From NCBI RefSeq assembly GCF_016615955.1, contig NZ_CP067113.1, positions 1,798,001 to 1,862,000 on the forward strand: a stretch of DNA of 64,000 bases, in the 5' to 3' direction. Every line of letters begins with the position of its first letter. Position 1 is the stretch's first letter. Below, piece by piece: positions 1 to 8,583 of this stretch. Origin of the DNA: Luteimonas sp. MC1750 (GTDB lineage Bacteria > Pseudomonadota > Gammaproteobacteria > Xanthomonadales > Xanthomonadaceae). Below the pieces are notes generated by a model. It was not told the DNA's origin. It did no database searches and saw only the letters and a list, made by a program, of their open reading frames with translations. The position numbers and the translations under genes are program-made.

Positions 1-917
1 ATGGTCTGGTATTCCTGCTCGCCGAACTCCTTGGAGAGTGCGCTCGAGGTCCAGGCATTGGCCTCGGCCTGCGGCGACAGGGCGTCGAGGATCGCCTTCT
101 TGACCTTGGAGATGGTGTCGCGGCGCTCGAGCTTGTCACGCACCTGGAAGGCGCCCGCGAGCTGCTCGCCGATGGCGGTGCGCAGCGCGGACACCAGGCC
201 CTCGTCGGCGGCCGGAGCGGTCCATTCCCACTTCGGCTTGCCGGCTTCGGCGACGAGCTCGTTGATCGTGGCGATGGCGGCCTGCATGGCCTTGTGGCCG
301 AACATCACGGCACCCAGCATCACCTCTTCCGACAGCACGTTGGCTTCGGACTCGACCATCAGCACCGCGTTGGCGGTACCGGCGACGACGAGTTCGAGGT
401 CGGACTCCTTGAGCTCCGACACGGTCGGGTTGAGCAGGTACTGGCCGCCCTTGTAACCGACCTTGGCGGCGCCGATCGGGCCGTCGAACGGCGCGCCCGA
501 GAGCGACAGCGCGGCCGAGGCACCGATGAGCGCGAGGATGTCGCCGTCGATCTCCGGATTCATCGACATCACGGTGGCGATGATCTGGACTTCGTTGCGG
601 AAGCCGTCGGGGAACAGCGGGCGGATCGGGCGGTCGATCAGGCGCGAGGTCAGCGTTTCCTTCTCGGTCTGGCGTCCTTCACGCTTGAAGAAGCCGCCGG
701 GGATGCGACCACCCGCGTAGAACTTCTCCTGGTAGTCGACGGTCAGCGGAAAGAAATCCTGCCCTTCACGGGCGGTCTTGTTGGCGACCGCGGAAACCAG
801 CAGCACGGTGCCGTCGCAGGAGACCATGACCGCGCCGCCGGCCTGGCGGGCGATCTCGCCGGTCTCGATGGTGACGGTGCGCTCGCCGTACTGGAAGCTC
901 TTGGTAACTTTTGCCAC
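1..917 (-). CDS. pnp: Polyribonucleotide nucleotidyltransferase (PNPase), 3' end cut off by window
   Basis: PNPase degrades RNA 3' to 5' by phosphorolysis and is a core part of the RNA degradosome. The first 305 codons are present; the rest lies left of the window. The N-terminus reads [20 protein letters not shown], and the first RNase PH domain follows with [18 protein letters not shown] and [15 protein letters not shown], which form the conserved substrate-binding stretch of the family. The start is GTG at 917, chosen because the family N-terminus begins there. The gene follows rpsO as in most gammaproteobacteria, with 124 bases between them that include an intrinsic terminator, so expression probably depends on read-through or on a promoter of its own. 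Identity is very secure; KH and S1 domains cannot be seen. Confidence 0.97.
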   Translation of the reverse strand, partial: MAKVTKSFQYGERTVTIETGEIARQAGGAVMVSCDGTVLLVSAVANKTAREGQDFFPLTVDYQEKFYAGGRIPGGFFKREGRQTEKETLTSRLIDRPIRPLFPDGFRNEVQIIATVMSMNPEIDGDILALIGASAALSLSGAPFDGPIGAAKVGYKGGQYLLNPTVSELKESDLELVVAGTANAVLMVESEANVLSEEVMLGAVMFGHKAMQAAIATINELVAEAGKPKWEWTAPAADEGLVSALRTAIGEQLAGAFQVRDKLERRDTISKVKKAILDALSPQAEANAWTSSALSKEFGEQEYQT

Positions 918-997
918 GTTGTGAATTCCTTGGTGCGTCTTGCGATGAACCGGCGTGGGCCCTTGCCCCGGCCGGGTGGCGCGCCTGCAACGCGCCG

Positions 998-1030
998 GAA
1001 AAAGAACCGCGGCGCATTTCTGCGCCGCGG
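998..1030 (-). terminator. Intrinsic terminator after rpsO
   Basis: Read on the minus strand, a 10-bp perfect stem CCGCGGCGCA/TGCGCCGCGG with a GAAA loop (positions 1007-1030) is followed by TTCTTTTT. It sits 12 bases after the rpsO stop and upstream of pnp, where E. coli also has a partial terminator. The hairpin could also serve as an RNA processing or stability element. Confidence 0.85.
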
Positions 1031-1041
1031 CGGGGTGTGGA

Positions 1042-1302
1042 TCAGCGACGCAGGCCGAGCTTCTCGATCAGCGCCTTGTAGCGGCCGACGTCCTTGCGGT
1101 GCAGGTAGTCGAGCAGGCTGCGGCGCTGGTTGACCATCTTCAGCAGGCCGCGGCGGCTGTGGTGGTCCTGCTTGTGCACCTTGAAGTGCTCGGTCAGGTG
1201 CACGATGCGCGCGGTGAGCAGCGCCACCTGGACTTCCGTGGAGCCGGTGTCGTTCTCGCCGCGCTTGTTGTCTTCGATGATCTTGCTGGTGTCGATGGTC
1301 AT
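1042..1302 (-). CDS. rpsO: 30S ribosomal protein S15
   Basis: S15 binds 16S rRNA early in 30S assembly and often represses its own mRNA. The protein is 86 residues, typical for the family (E. coli 89). It carries the hallmark segments [36 protein letters not shown] and the C-terminal [13 protein letters not shown]. The ATG at 1302 is preceded by AGGGCGA, a plausible Shine-Dalgarno site. The gene lies between truB and pnp, the usual position, and has its own promoter at 1445-1474 with a leader of about 136 nt, long enough to hold an S15-binding control element. Identity is certain. Confidence 0.98.
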   Translation of the reverse strand: MTIDTSKIIEDNKRGENDTGSTEVQVALLTARIVHLTEHFKVHKQDHHSRRGLLKMVNQRRSLLDYLHRKDVGRYKALIEKLGLRR

Positions 1303-1444
1303 GCTGTCGCCCTGGGTGATGCGTGGACCGCAGGAACCCCTTCGTGCGCATGGCAGGAAGGACGCACCGCGAGAACCGCCGCTTGCTGTGGATGCCGTGG
1401 CGACCGGTGCCCCGGCCGTCGGCTGCTTGGAAATAAGCCTTCGA

Positions 1445-1474
1445 ATTGTAACGCGCCGCGGCCGGGCCGGACAA
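1445..1474 (-). promoter_or_regulatory. Candidate sigma70 promoter for rpsO
   Basis: On the minus strand TTGTCC (1469-1474) and TACAAT (1445-1450) are 18 bases apart, close to the sigma70 consensus. It lies directly after the truB stop codon (1482) and would start transcription near 1438. Confidence 0.65.
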
Positions 1475-1481
1475 GGCGGAC

Positions 1482-2468
1482 TCAGCCGGCCCGGGGGTTC
1501 CGCGGGCCGGGCTGGGCGCAGGCCCAGCTGAACATGCGCCGCGGGCGCAACCCGCCCTCGCCGTCGCGCAGGCCCAGGCCGAGCACCCGGCCTTCCGGGC
1601 CGAATATGGCCACTTCGCCGGCGGCGCCCGCGGCGCCGTCCGTCCCCTGCCCGTAGGCGAAGCCGGCGGCCGCCGATGCGTCGATCTCCACCCGGGGCCA
1701 CGCGGCCATGCCCGATTCCAGCGGCAGCAGGCAGGCCTCCAGGCTGGACTCGCCGCGCTCGGCCAGCGCCTCGAGCTCGGCGAAGCTCCACATCCGCGGG
1801 TTCCTGAACGGGTCGACCCAGAGCCGGCGCAGCTCGGCCACATGCGCCCCGCAGCCGAGCGCCTCGCCGAGGTCGCGGACCAGGCTGCGGACATAGGTGC
1901 CCGAGCCGCACTCCACGCGCAGGCGCAGGATGTTGCCGGGGGCCACGCCTTCGGCGGCGTCGACGAGGTCGGCAGCCGAGAGCAGGCTGAATTCGTGGAC
2001 CTCGACCTCGCGTGGCTCGACCTCCACGTCCTCGCCCCGGCGTGCCTTGGCGTACAGCGGCTCCCCGCCCCGCTTGAGCGCGGAGTAGATCGGCGGGCGC
2101 TGCTGGATGCGGCCGGTGAGCGGGCCAAGGGCCGCATCGATGGTGGCGATGTCGAGCAGGGGGACGGGCCGCTCGCGCAGCACCTCGCCTTCGGCGTCGT
2201 CGGTGTCGGTGACCTGGCCCAGCCGCGCCACCGCGTCATAGGCCTTGCGTGCGCCGAGCAGGCCGCCGGCGATCTTGGTCGCTTCACCGAAGCACAGCGG
2301 CAGGAGGCCGGTGGCGAGCGGATCGAGGCTGCCGGTATGGCCGCCCTTCTCGGCGCGGAACAGGTGGCGCGCGCGCTGCAGCGCCTGGTTGGAGCTCGGG
2401 CCCCGCGGCTTGTCGAGCAGCAGGATGCCGTCGAGCTTGCGGAATCTGGTGCGCGCGCGGGCAGTCAT
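1482..2468 (-). CDS. truB: tRNA pseudouridine(55) synthase
   Basis: TruB converts U55 of the T-loop of all elongator tRNAs to pseudouridine. The 328-residue protein (E. coli 314) has the N-terminal [20 protein letters not shown] and motif [22 protein letters not shown] with the catalytic aspartate at residue 49. [20 protein letters not shown] and [16 protein letters not shown] match the conserved RNA-binding and fold motifs, and a PUA-like segment closes the protein. It follows rbfA by 31 bases in the rimP-nusA-infB-rbfA-truB operon, the standard order in gammaproteobacteria. Identity is very secure. Confidence 0.97.
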   Translation of the reverse strand: MTARARTRFRKLDGILLLDKPRGPSSNQALQRARHLFRAEKGGHTGSLDPLATGLLPLCFGEATKIAGGLLGARKAYDAVARLGQVTDTDDAEGEVLRERPVPLLDIATIDAALGPLTGRIQQRPPIYSALKRGGEPLYAKARRGEDVEVEPREVEVHEFSLLSAADLVDAAEGVAPGNILRLRVECGSGTYVRSLVRDLGEALGCGAHVAELRRLWVDPFRNPRMWSFAELEALAERGESSLEACLLPLESGMAAWPRVEIDASAAAGFAYGQGTDGAAGAAGEVAIFGPEGRVLGLGLRDGEGGLRPRRMFSWACAQPGPRNPRAG

Positions 2469-2499
2469 CGGATCATCGGACCGCCAGGCGGCCGGGAAC

Positions 2500-2862
2500 T
2501 CAGTCTTCGGCCGGCGCGTCGGGCAGGTCGCGCAGCAGGTTGTCGATGCGCTCGCCGCGATCGACGGAGTCGTCGTAATGGAAGTGCAGCTCGGGCACGT
2601 GGCGCATCTTCACCGCGCGCGCCAGCCGGTAGCGCACCTCGGGCGCCACCGCCTTGAGGCCCTTGACGGCCTCGAGGGCGCGCTCGGACTGCAGCGCGGT
2701 GACCCAGACCTTGGCGTGCGCCATGTCGCGGGTCACCTCGACGTCCGAAACGCTCACCGACGGCAGGCCGTGCTCGGCCACCGCCTCGCGGACCAGCGTA
2801 CCCAGCTCCCTGCGGAGCTGGGCGGACACGCGGTCGGTGCGATGGAAGGACTTCTGCGCCAT
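2500..2862 (-). CDS. rbfA: 30S ribosome-binding factor A
   Basis: RbfA is a late 30S maturation factor that binds near helix 1 of 16S rRNA and supports growth in the cold. The protein is 120 residues with a single KH-like fold: [40 protein letters not shown] and the conserved [20 protein letters not shown]. The start at 2862 was chosen because that ATG overlaps the infB stop as TGATG, implying translational coupling. An in-frame ATG further upstream would intrude into infB and is not supported by the family alignment. Confidence 0.96.
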   Translation of the reverse strand: MAQKSFHRTDRVSAQLRRELGTLVREAVAEHGLPSVSVSDVEVTRDMAHAKVWVTALQSERALEAVKGLKAVAPEVRYRLARAVKMRHVPELHFHYDDSVDRGERIDNLLRDLPDAPAED

Positions 2863-5441
2863 CAGAGGGTGCGCTGCACTTCGACGCGCTCGAAGCACTC
2901 GATCTTGTCGCCCGGCTTGATGTCGTTGTAGGCCTTCACGCCGATGCCGCACTCGGTGTTGACGCGCACCTCGTCGACGTTCTCCTTGAAGCGGCGCAGC
3001 GATTCCAGCTCGCCCTCGAAGATGACCACTTCGTCGCGCAGCACGCGGATCGGCTTGTTCCTGCGGACCACGCCCTCGATGACCATGCTGCCGGCCACGG
3101 CGCCGAACTTGGAGCTGCGGAACACCTCGCGGACCTCGGCGGTGCCGATGATCTCCTCGCGGATCTCCACGCCCAGGATGCCGGACGCCACCTGCTTCAC
3201 CTGGTCGATCACGTCATAGATGATCGAGAAATAGCGCAGGTCGAGGCCGTGCGTGTCGACCACCTTGCGTGCCGACGCATCGGCACGGACGTTGAAGCCG
3301 ATGATCGTGGCCTTGGACGTCGCCGCCGAATTGGCGTCGGACTCGGTGATGCCGCCAACGCCGGAACGGATGATGTTGATCCGGATCTCGTCGTTGGACA
3401 GCGCGGTCAGCGCCTGGCGCAGCGCCTCCACCGAACCTTGCACGTCGGCCTTGATGACCAGCGGCAGCTCGAGCTGCTGGCCGCCGCCCATCTGCGCCAT
3501 GATGTCTTCCATGCGGTTGCCCGCGGCCTGCACCAGGCGCGTTTCGCGGCGCTTGGCCTCGCGCTGCTGCGCGACTTCACGGGCCAGGCGCTCATCGTCG
3601 ACGACCACGAAGTCGTCGCCGGCATCGGGCACGCCGGACAGGCCGAGCACCTGCACCGGGATCGACGGCCCGGCCGACGGCACCTGGCCGCCGGTCTCGT
3701 CGAACAGTGCGCGCACGCGGCCGTACTCGACGCCGCAGACCAGGAAGTCGCCCTTGTTGAGCGCGCCCTGCTGCACCAGCACCGTGGCCACCGGGCCGCG
3801 GCCCTTGTCCAGCGAGGACTCGATGACCGTACCGCTGGCGCGGCCCTCGGACATCGCCTTGAGTTCGAGCACCTCGGCCTGGATGCTGATCGCTTCCAGC
3901 AGGTCGTCGACGCCGTCGCCGGTCTTGGCCGACAGCTCGACCATCTGCGTATCACCGCCGAAGTCCTCGGCCACGATGTCGTGCGCGAGCAGCTCGTTCT
4001 TGATCCGCGACGGGTCGGCCTCGGACTTGTCGATCTTGTTGATCGCCACGATCAGCGGCACCTTGGCCGCCCTCGCGTGCTGGATCGCCTCGACCGTCTG
4101 CGGCATCACGCCGTCGTCGGCCGCGACCACCAGCACCACGATGTCGGTGAGCTTGGCGCCGCGCGCGCGCATCGAGGTGAAGGCGGCATGGCCCGGGGTG
4201 TCGAGGAAGCTGATGACGCCCTTGGCGGTCTCGACGTGGTACGCGCCGATGTGCTGGGTGATGCCACCGGCCTCGCCGGTGGCGATCCTGGTGCGGCGGA
4301 TGTAGTCCAGCAGCGAGGTCTTGCCATGGTCGACGTGACCCATGATGGTGACCACCGGCGGACGCTGGGTCTGGTCGCCCTGCACGTCCTCGACGTGGGC
4401 GAGCAGCTCGCTTTCCGCATCGTCGGCATCGGCGCGGATGGCCGTGTGGCCGAGTTCTTCGGTCACCAGCACCGCGGTGTCATGGTCGATGGACTGGGTG
4501 ATGGTCGCCATGACGCCCATCTTGAACAGCGCCTTGACCACGTCGCCGCCCTTCAACGCGAGCTTCTGCGCAAGGTCGGCCACGGTGATCGCCTCGCCGA
4601 TCGCGACTTCGCGCACCACCGGCGCGGTCGGGCGGGTGAAGCCGGTCCCGGTCCGCGCCTGGTCGGGCTGGCGGCCGCGCTGCTGCTGGCGGCCCTTCGA
4701 GCGCGAGGCGCCGGCGCCGCGGCGGGCGCGGTCGGCGGGCGACAGGTGCAGCTGGCCGGCAAAGCGCGCGGCGCTGTCGTCGTCCTCGACGCCGGCGACC
4801 ATCGCGTGCGAGCCGCGATTGGGCTTGCCCTTGTTCGCGGCGCGGTCGTCGCGCGGCGGCACGGCCGGCTTGGGATGGCCATGGCCATGCGCCTTGCGCG
4901 GGGTTTCCTCGACCGCGGACGCGGTCGCGGCGGCTTCCTTGCGGACGCGGTCGGCTTCCTGCTCGGCAACCAGCCGCTTGGCGGCTTCGGCTTCCTCGAC
5001 GCGGCGGCGGTCGGCCTCGGCCAGGCGCTGCTGCTCGTCGAGGTTGCGCTGGCGCGACTCCTCGAGCTTGCGCAGGATTTCGGCGCGCTCGTCGTCGACG
5101 CCACCGCCGCTGCGGGCGCCGGATGCAGCGTCCTCGGGCTTGAGCGTGACCTTCTTGCGCACCACGACGTCGACGGTCGGCTTGTTGCGGCCGCCGCCCA
5201 CGGTGAGCGTGCTCTTGCGCTGCAGGGTGATCTTCTTGGGGGCGACCGGATCCTCGGCGGCCTTCTCGGCACGACCGTGGGTGCGGCGCAGGAAGCCCAG
5301 GAGCTTCACCTTCTCGGTACTGGTCACGACCTGGTCGGGATCGCTGAACTTCATGCCCGCTTCGGACAGCTGTTCAAGCAGTTTCTCGACCGGCGTGTTC
5401 ACCAGTGCGGCCAGCTTGCGGATGGTGGTTTGCTGCGACAT
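2862..5441 (-). CDS. infB: Translation initiation factor IF-2
   Basis: IF-2 is the GTPase that brings fMet-tRNA to the 30S subunit and promotes subunit joining. The protein has 859 residues. A short N-terminal IF2 domain (about 1-55) is followed by a charged coiled-coil region (about 115-180) and a basic, disordered linker to about 270. The G domain has GHVDHGKT at 368-375, DTPGH at 414-418 and NKID at 468-471. Domains II, III and C2 follow, ending in [18 protein letters not shown]. It sits between nusA and rbfA, with 101 bases after nusA that hold a hairpin. Length is within the range of proteobacterial IF-2. Confidence 0.98.
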   Translation of the reverse strand: MSQQTTIRKLAALVNTPVEKLLEQLSEAGMKFSDPDQVVTSTEKVKLLGFLRRTHGRAEKAAEDPVAPKKITLQRKSTLTVGGGRNKPTVDVVVRKKVTLKPEDAASGARSGGGVDDERAEILRKLEESRQRNLDEQQRLAEADRRRVEEAEAAKRLVAEQEADRVRKEAAATASAVEETPRKAHGHGHPKPAVPPRDDRAANKGKPNRGSHAMVAGVEDDDSAARFAGQLHLSPADRARRGAGASRSKGRQQQRGRQPDQARTGTGFTRPTAPVVREVAIGEAITVADLAQKLALKGGDVVKALFKMGVMATITQSIDHDTAVLVTEELGHTAIRADADDAESELLAHVEDVQGDQTQRPPVVTIMGHVDHGKTSLLDYIRRTRIATGEAGGITQHIGAYHVETAKGVISFLDTPGHAAFTSMRARGAKLTDIVVLVVAADDGVMPQTVEAIQHARAAKVPLIVAINKIDKSEADPSRIKNELLAHDIVAEDFGGDTQMVELSAKTGDGVDDLLEAISIQAEVLELKAMSEGRASGTVIESSLDKGRGPVATVLVQQGALNKGDFLVCGVEYGRVRALFDETGGQVPSAGPSIPVQVLGLSGVPDAGDDFVVVDDERLAREVAQQREAKRRETRLVQAAGNRMEDIMAQMGGGQQLELPLVIKADVQGSVEALRQALTALSNDEIRINIIRSGVGGITESDANSAATSKATIIGFNVRADASARKVVDTHGLDLRYFSIIYDVIDQVKQVASGILGVEIREEIIGTAEVREVFRSSKFGAVAGSMVIEGVVRRNKPIRVLRDEVVIFEGELESLRRFKENVDEVRVNTECGIGVKAYNDIKPGDKIECFERVEVQRTL

Positions 5442-5518
5442 TCGGATTCCGGTTCCTTGGGCGTCGGCTCGTGCCGCGCGCTATGGATCGATCAATTCAT
5501 GGTGGTTTGCCGTTCTCG

Positions 5519-5536
5519 GGGGCCGTGGACGGCCCC
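5519..5536 (-). other. Hairpin between nusA and infB
   Basis: A 7-bp perfect GGGGCCG/CGGCCCC stem with a four-base loop lies 7 bases after the nusA stop. No T-tract follows on the minus strand, so it is more likely an RNA stability or processing element than a terminator. Confidence 0.45.
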
Positions 5537-5542
5537 GGCCTG

Positions 5543-7054
5543 TCAGCCTTCGGCCTCGAGGCGCGCGATCTCTCCGGCGCGCGCGGCCAGGACCAGCGCG
5601 GCGGCGCGTTCCCCGTCCAGGCCCTCGATGCCGAACTCCAGCACCTCGTCGGCGGCCAGGTCGGAGAGGTCCTCGGCGGTGCGTACGCCGTTGGCGGCCA
5701 GGGCGAACGCCGTCTCGTCGTCCATGCCCTCGAGCGCCAGCAGGTCGTCGGCCGGCACGTTCTCGCCGATCTCCTCCTCGACCGCAAGCGCGTCGTTGAG
5801 CAGCGCGTCGCGGGCGCGGGCGCGCAGTTCCTCGACGATGTCCTCGTCGAAGCCCTCGACCGCCAGCAGCTCGCCGACCGGCACGTAGGCGATTTCCTCG
5901 ACCGTGCTGAAGCCCTCGGCCACCAGGATGCCGGCGATCTCCTCGTCGACCTCCAGCTTCTCCTGGAACAGGGCGCGCGCCGTGGCCTGCTCGGCCTCCG
6001 ACTTCGCGGTGACCTGGTCCTGGGTCATGACGTTGAGCTGCCAGCCCGACAGGCGGCTGGCGAGGCGCACGTTCTGGCCGCCCTTGCCGATGGCCTGCGC
6101 GAGGCGGTCTTCGGCCACCGCGAGGTCCATCGAGTGCTTGTCCTCGTCGACGACGATCGACTGCACTTCGGCCGGCGCCATCGCGTTGATCACGAACTGC
6201 GCCGGGTTGTCCGACCACAGCACGATGTCGACGCGCTCGCCGTTGAGCTCGTTGCTCACGGCCTGCACGCGCGAACCACGCATGCCGATGCAGGCGCCGA
6301 TGGGATCGGTGCGGGTGTCGTAGGCGACCACCGCGATCTTCGCGCGATCGCCCGGATCGCGCGCGCAGGCCTTGATCTCGACCAGCCCCTGGCCGACTTC
6401 CGGCACTTCGAGCTTGAACAGCTCCATCATGAATTCCGGCGCGGCGCGGCTGATGAACAGCTGCGGGCCGCGCGGCTCGGTGCGCACGTCGTAGAGGTAG
6501 CCGCGGATGCGGTCGCCGGCGCGCACGACGTCGCGCGGGATCGCCTTGTCCTTGGGAATGAAGGCTTCGGCATTGCCGCCGAGGTCGACGAAGACGTTGC
6601 CGCGCTCGACGCGCTTGACCACGCCGGTCACCAGCTCGCCCACGCGATCCTTCCACGCATCCACGACCTGCTGGCGCTCGGCCTCGCGCACGCGCTGGAC
6701 GATGACCTGCTTGGCGGCCTGGGCTGCGATGCGGCCGAAATCGACGTTCTCGATCTGTTCCTCGATGTAGTCGCCGACCTCGACGCCCTCGGCCTCGTCG
6801 ACCGCGTCCATCAGGCGGATCTGCCGGTCAGGCGACTCCATGACCACGTCATCGGCGACCACTTCCCAACGGCGGAAGGTCTCGTAGCTGCCGTCCTTCG
6901 AGTCGATCTGCACGCGCGTGACCACGTCCTGCTCGAGGTAACGCTTCTTGGCCGCGGTGGCGAGCGCCGCCTCGAGGGCTTCGAGGATCACCGACTCGGG
7001 CACGCCCTTCTCGTTGGCGACCGCATCGACGACCAGCAACAGTTCCTTGCTCAT
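5543..7054 (-). CDS. nusA: Transcription termination/antitermination protein NusA
   Basis: NusA binds RNA polymerase and controls pausing, intrinsic termination and rRNA antitermination. The 503-residue protein (E. coli 495) begins MSKELLLVVDAVANEKGVP, the polymerase-binding N-terminal domain. The S1 domain follows around residues 135-200 (VTGVVKRVERGNVFVDLGG), then two KH domains (around GACIGMRGSRVQAVSNEL and AIGKGGQNVRLASRLSGW). Two acidic C-terminal repeats close the protein (VEGFDEDIVEELRARARDAL and the related LEGMDDETAFALAANGV). It starts 8 bases after rimP. In E. coli NusA acts on its own leader terminators, which fits the tandem terminators seen upstream of rimP here. Confidence 0.98.
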   Translation of the reverse strand: MSKELLLVVDAVANEKGVPESVILEALEAALATAAKKRYLEQDVVTRVQIDSKDGSYETFRRWEVVADDVVMESPDRQIRLMDAVDEAEGVEVGDYIEEQIENVDFGRIAAQAAKQVIVQRVREAERQQVVDAWKDRVGELVTGVVKRVERGNVFVDLGGNAEAFIPKDKAIPRDVVRAGDRIRGYLYDVRTEPRGPQLFISRAAPEFMMELFKLEVPEVGQGLVEIKACARDPGDRAKIAVVAYDTRTDPIGACIGMRGSRVQAVSNELNGERVDIVLWSDNPAQFVINAMAPAEVQSIVVDEDKHSMDLAVAEDRLAQAIGKGGQNVRLASRLSGWQLNVMTQDQVTAKSEAEQATARALFQEKLEVDEEIAGILVAEGFSTVEEIAYVPVGELLAVEGFDEDIVEELRARARDALLNDALAVEEEIGENVPADDLLALEGMDDETAFALAANGVRTAEDLSDLAADEVLEFGIEGLDGERAAALVLAARAGEIARLEAEG

Positions 7055-7062
7055 CTTCTATA

Positions 7063-7671
7063 TCACTCCGCACTGGACGGCTTCGACGCCGCCGGCTTGT
7101 TGTTGGTATTGGATTTGCTGGCCGCTCCGCGCTTGCCGGGCCGGGCATCGCGGCCGGCCGCGTCCTTCGCGGGGCCGTAGCCCAGCGCGACCCAGTCGGG
7201 GACCAGGCGCGCCTTGTCGATGTTGCCGGCGGACACCGCGAACGGCCGGCCGTCGACGTCGAAGGTGATCGTCTCGCCCTCGACCGTGGCGATCCGGCCC
7301 TGCAGCCGACGGCGTCCGTCCTGCGGCAGCTTCAGCGCGACCTTGGCCTGTTCGCCGAGGAAGCGCTCGAAGTGCGCCGGCTTGAACAGCAGGCGGTCGA
7401 CGCCGGGCGACGACACCTCGAGGGTGTAGTTGCTGCTGATCGGGTCCTCGACGTCGAGCTGGGCCGAAACTTCGCGGCTCACCGCCTCGCAGTCCTCGAT
7501 GCCCACGCCCTGCCCTTCGGCCATCGGGTCGGCGCCCGGGCGGTCGATGTACAGGCGCAGCAGCGCGCCGCCGCCGGGCGACGGCAGGTACTCGACGCCG
7601 AGCAGGTCCAGGCCCATCGCGGACACGGTCGGCGACAGGAGCTCAGCGATGTCGGTCGACTTGTCGGCCAC
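7063..7671 (-). CDS. rimP: Ribosome maturation factor RimP
   Basis: RimP acts in early 30S assembly. The protein is 202 residues with GTG as start; AGAGGAGA lies just before it at an ideal distance. The conserved core runs from [20 protein letters not shown] through [31 protein letters not shown] and [20 protein letters not shown] to the C-terminal Sm-like domain. It is about 50 residues longer than E. coli RimP because of a low-complexity tail rich in Lys, Ser, Asn and Ala (after about residue 165). It is the first gene of the nusA operon, 8 bases ahead of nusA, behind a structured leader. Confidence 0.95.
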   Translation of the reverse strand: MADKSTDIAELLSPTVSAMGLDLLGVEYLPSPGGGALLRLYIDRPGADPMAEGQGVGIEDCEAVSREVSAQLDVEDPISSNYTLEVSSPGVDRLLFKPAHFERFLGEQAKVALKLPQDGRRRLQGRIATVEGETITFDVDGRPFAVSAGNIDKARLVPDWVALGYGPAKDAAGRDARPGKRGAASKSNTNNKPAASKPSSAE

Positions 7672-7710
7672 GATGTCTCCTCTGTCCTGGTCGCCTGGCG
7701 CCGCGCGGCG

Positions 7711-7743
7711 CGGAAAAATGAAAAAGGGCCCGATGGGCCCCTT
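7711..7743 (-). terminator. Second intrinsic terminator in the rimP leader
   Basis: On the minus strand GGGCCC-ATC-GGGCCC (7726-7740) is followed by TTTTTCATTTTT. It ends about 40 bases before the rimP start codon, so transcription must read through it to express the nusA operon. Confidence 0.8.
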
Positions 7744-7810
7744 GTCCGATGCTGCTGGATCCGGTGCCGGCGCGCCTCGATGCGCACCGCGCGAGCCCGA
7801 CTCCCGCAAT

Positions 7811-7853
7811 CGAAAAAAGCCTCCTCGGAGGCTTTTCGTCGACTGCGAAAAGC
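7811..7853 (-). terminator. First leader terminator with competing anti-terminator hairpin
   Basis: On the minus strand GCTTTTCG (7853-7846) can pair with CGAAAAGC (7838-7831). The same CGAAAAGC is the 5' part of the terminator arm CGAAAAGCCTCC, which pairs with GGAGGCTTTTTTCG (7824-7811) and ends in six T. The two hairpins cannot form together, which is the architecture of a transcription attenuator. Confidence 0.75.
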
Positions 7854-7918
7854 TTGCAGCGGGTTTGCCGGGGCCGGCGCCTGTTGCGCCGATGCCATCC
7901 TGCAGGGTCCCGCTGAGC
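7811..7918 (-). ncRNA. Structured leader RNA upstream of rimP-nusA (candidate rimP-leader attenuator)
   Basis: From the predicted start near 7918 to the T-tract at 7811 the RNA is about 108 nt. It can form a 7-bp outer stem CAGCGGG/CCCGCTG enclosing a CCTGCAGG palindrome and a CGGCGC-AACAG-GCGCCG hairpin, then the anti-terminator or terminator. No tRNA fold or convincing reading frame is present. From memory, a rimP leader attenuator family has been described in gammaproteobacteria; whether this belongs to it was not tested. It could alternatively be released as a small RNA. Confidence 0.6.
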
Positions 7919-7924
7919 CGCTGG

Positions 7925-7953
7925 ATTATAGGCCTCGCGCGCCCGTGCCGCAA
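7925..7953 (-). promoter_or_regulatory. Strong sigma70-type promoter for the rimP-nusA operon
   Basis: TTGCGG (7948-7953) and a perfect TATAAT (7925-7930) are spaced by 17 bases on the minus strand. The 351 bases between rimP and ygiB (7672-8022) hold this promoter, the leader RNA and two terminators. The ygiB promoter must lie in the same interval on the plus strand, but I could not place it with confidence. Confidence 0.85.
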
Positions 7954-8022
7954 GCTCACGGCGCGCGTGGCGCACCATCGGTTAACCTCTGCCTCTCCAC
8001 GCGCAATCCGGTACCGGCTTCG

Positions 8023-8583
8023 ATGAAACGCTCCCGCAAGACCGCCCTCGTCCTCATGGGCTCCGCCCCGCTGCTGCTGGTCGCCTGCGCCCAGCAGCCG
8101 GAGGTGCAGACCTCCGAAGGCCTGTTCACCACGGTCGAGGCCTGCGCCGCGGAAACCATGAATCCGGGGATGTGCCGCCAGGCCTTCGACGCCGCCCAGG
8201 CCCAGGCCGACGAAGTCGCGCCGCGCTATGCCTCGCGCGAGGACTGCGAGGCCGAATTCGGCGAAGGCCAGTGTGCGACCCGGCAGCACGCGGGCGGCAG
8301 CTTCGTCGGCCCGCTGATGGCCGGGTTCGTGCTGTCGCAGATGATGGGCGGCAGGGGCGGTGCCATGGCGCCGGCGCCCGGTGCCGGACCCGCCGCGGCG
8401 GCTCCCGGCAACGCCCGTGCCACCCCGGCCTTCCTGTCCAACCAGTCCGGCTGGCTGCGGCCGCAGGCGGGCCCAGGCGGGGCGACGGCGCTGGCCCGCA
8501 CCGGCCTGCAGCCCGACCGCGCCCCGACCGTCAGCCGCGGCGGCTTCGGCCGCTCGGGCGCAGGCCGCAGCGCCGGCGGCTGA
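8023..8583 (+). CDS. ygiB: DUF1190/YgiB-family lipoprotein
   Basis: The 186-residue protein begins [20 protein letters not shown] and has a lipobox ending at Cys23 (VAC), so it is probably an outer-membrane or periplasmic lipoprotein. The [21 protein letters not shown] segment, with the downstream [20 protein letters not shown], is the cysteine-patterned core of the YgiB family. The C-terminal third is Gly/Ala/Pro/Arg-rich and unstructured. Its stop overlaps the ygiC start as TGATG, the same gene pairing as in E. coli. The molecular role of the family is unknown. The start was chosen at the ATG that gives a proper signal peptide; longer upstream frames lack coding character. Confidence 0.85.
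   Translation: MKRSRKTALVLMGSAPLLLVACAQQPEVQTSEGLFTTVEACAAETMNPGMCRQAFDAAQAQADEVAPRYASREDCEAEFGEGQCATRQHAGGSFVGPLMAGFVLSQMMGGRGGAMAPAPGAGPAAAAPGNARATPAFLSNQSGWLRPQAGPGGATALARTGLQPDRAPTVSRGGFGRSGAGRSAGG

Noticed and set aside
3249..5888. A plus-strand open frame of 879 codons opposite infB
   Set aside because: Shadow of infB; rich in His, Arg, Gly and Leu with no recognisable motif. Similar shadows lie opposite nuoL, nuoM and deaD.
7740..7811. A third RNA gene or tRNA between the two leader terminators
   Set aside because: About 70 nt of GC-rich sequence with no cloverleaf, no promoter after the first terminator and no reading frame.
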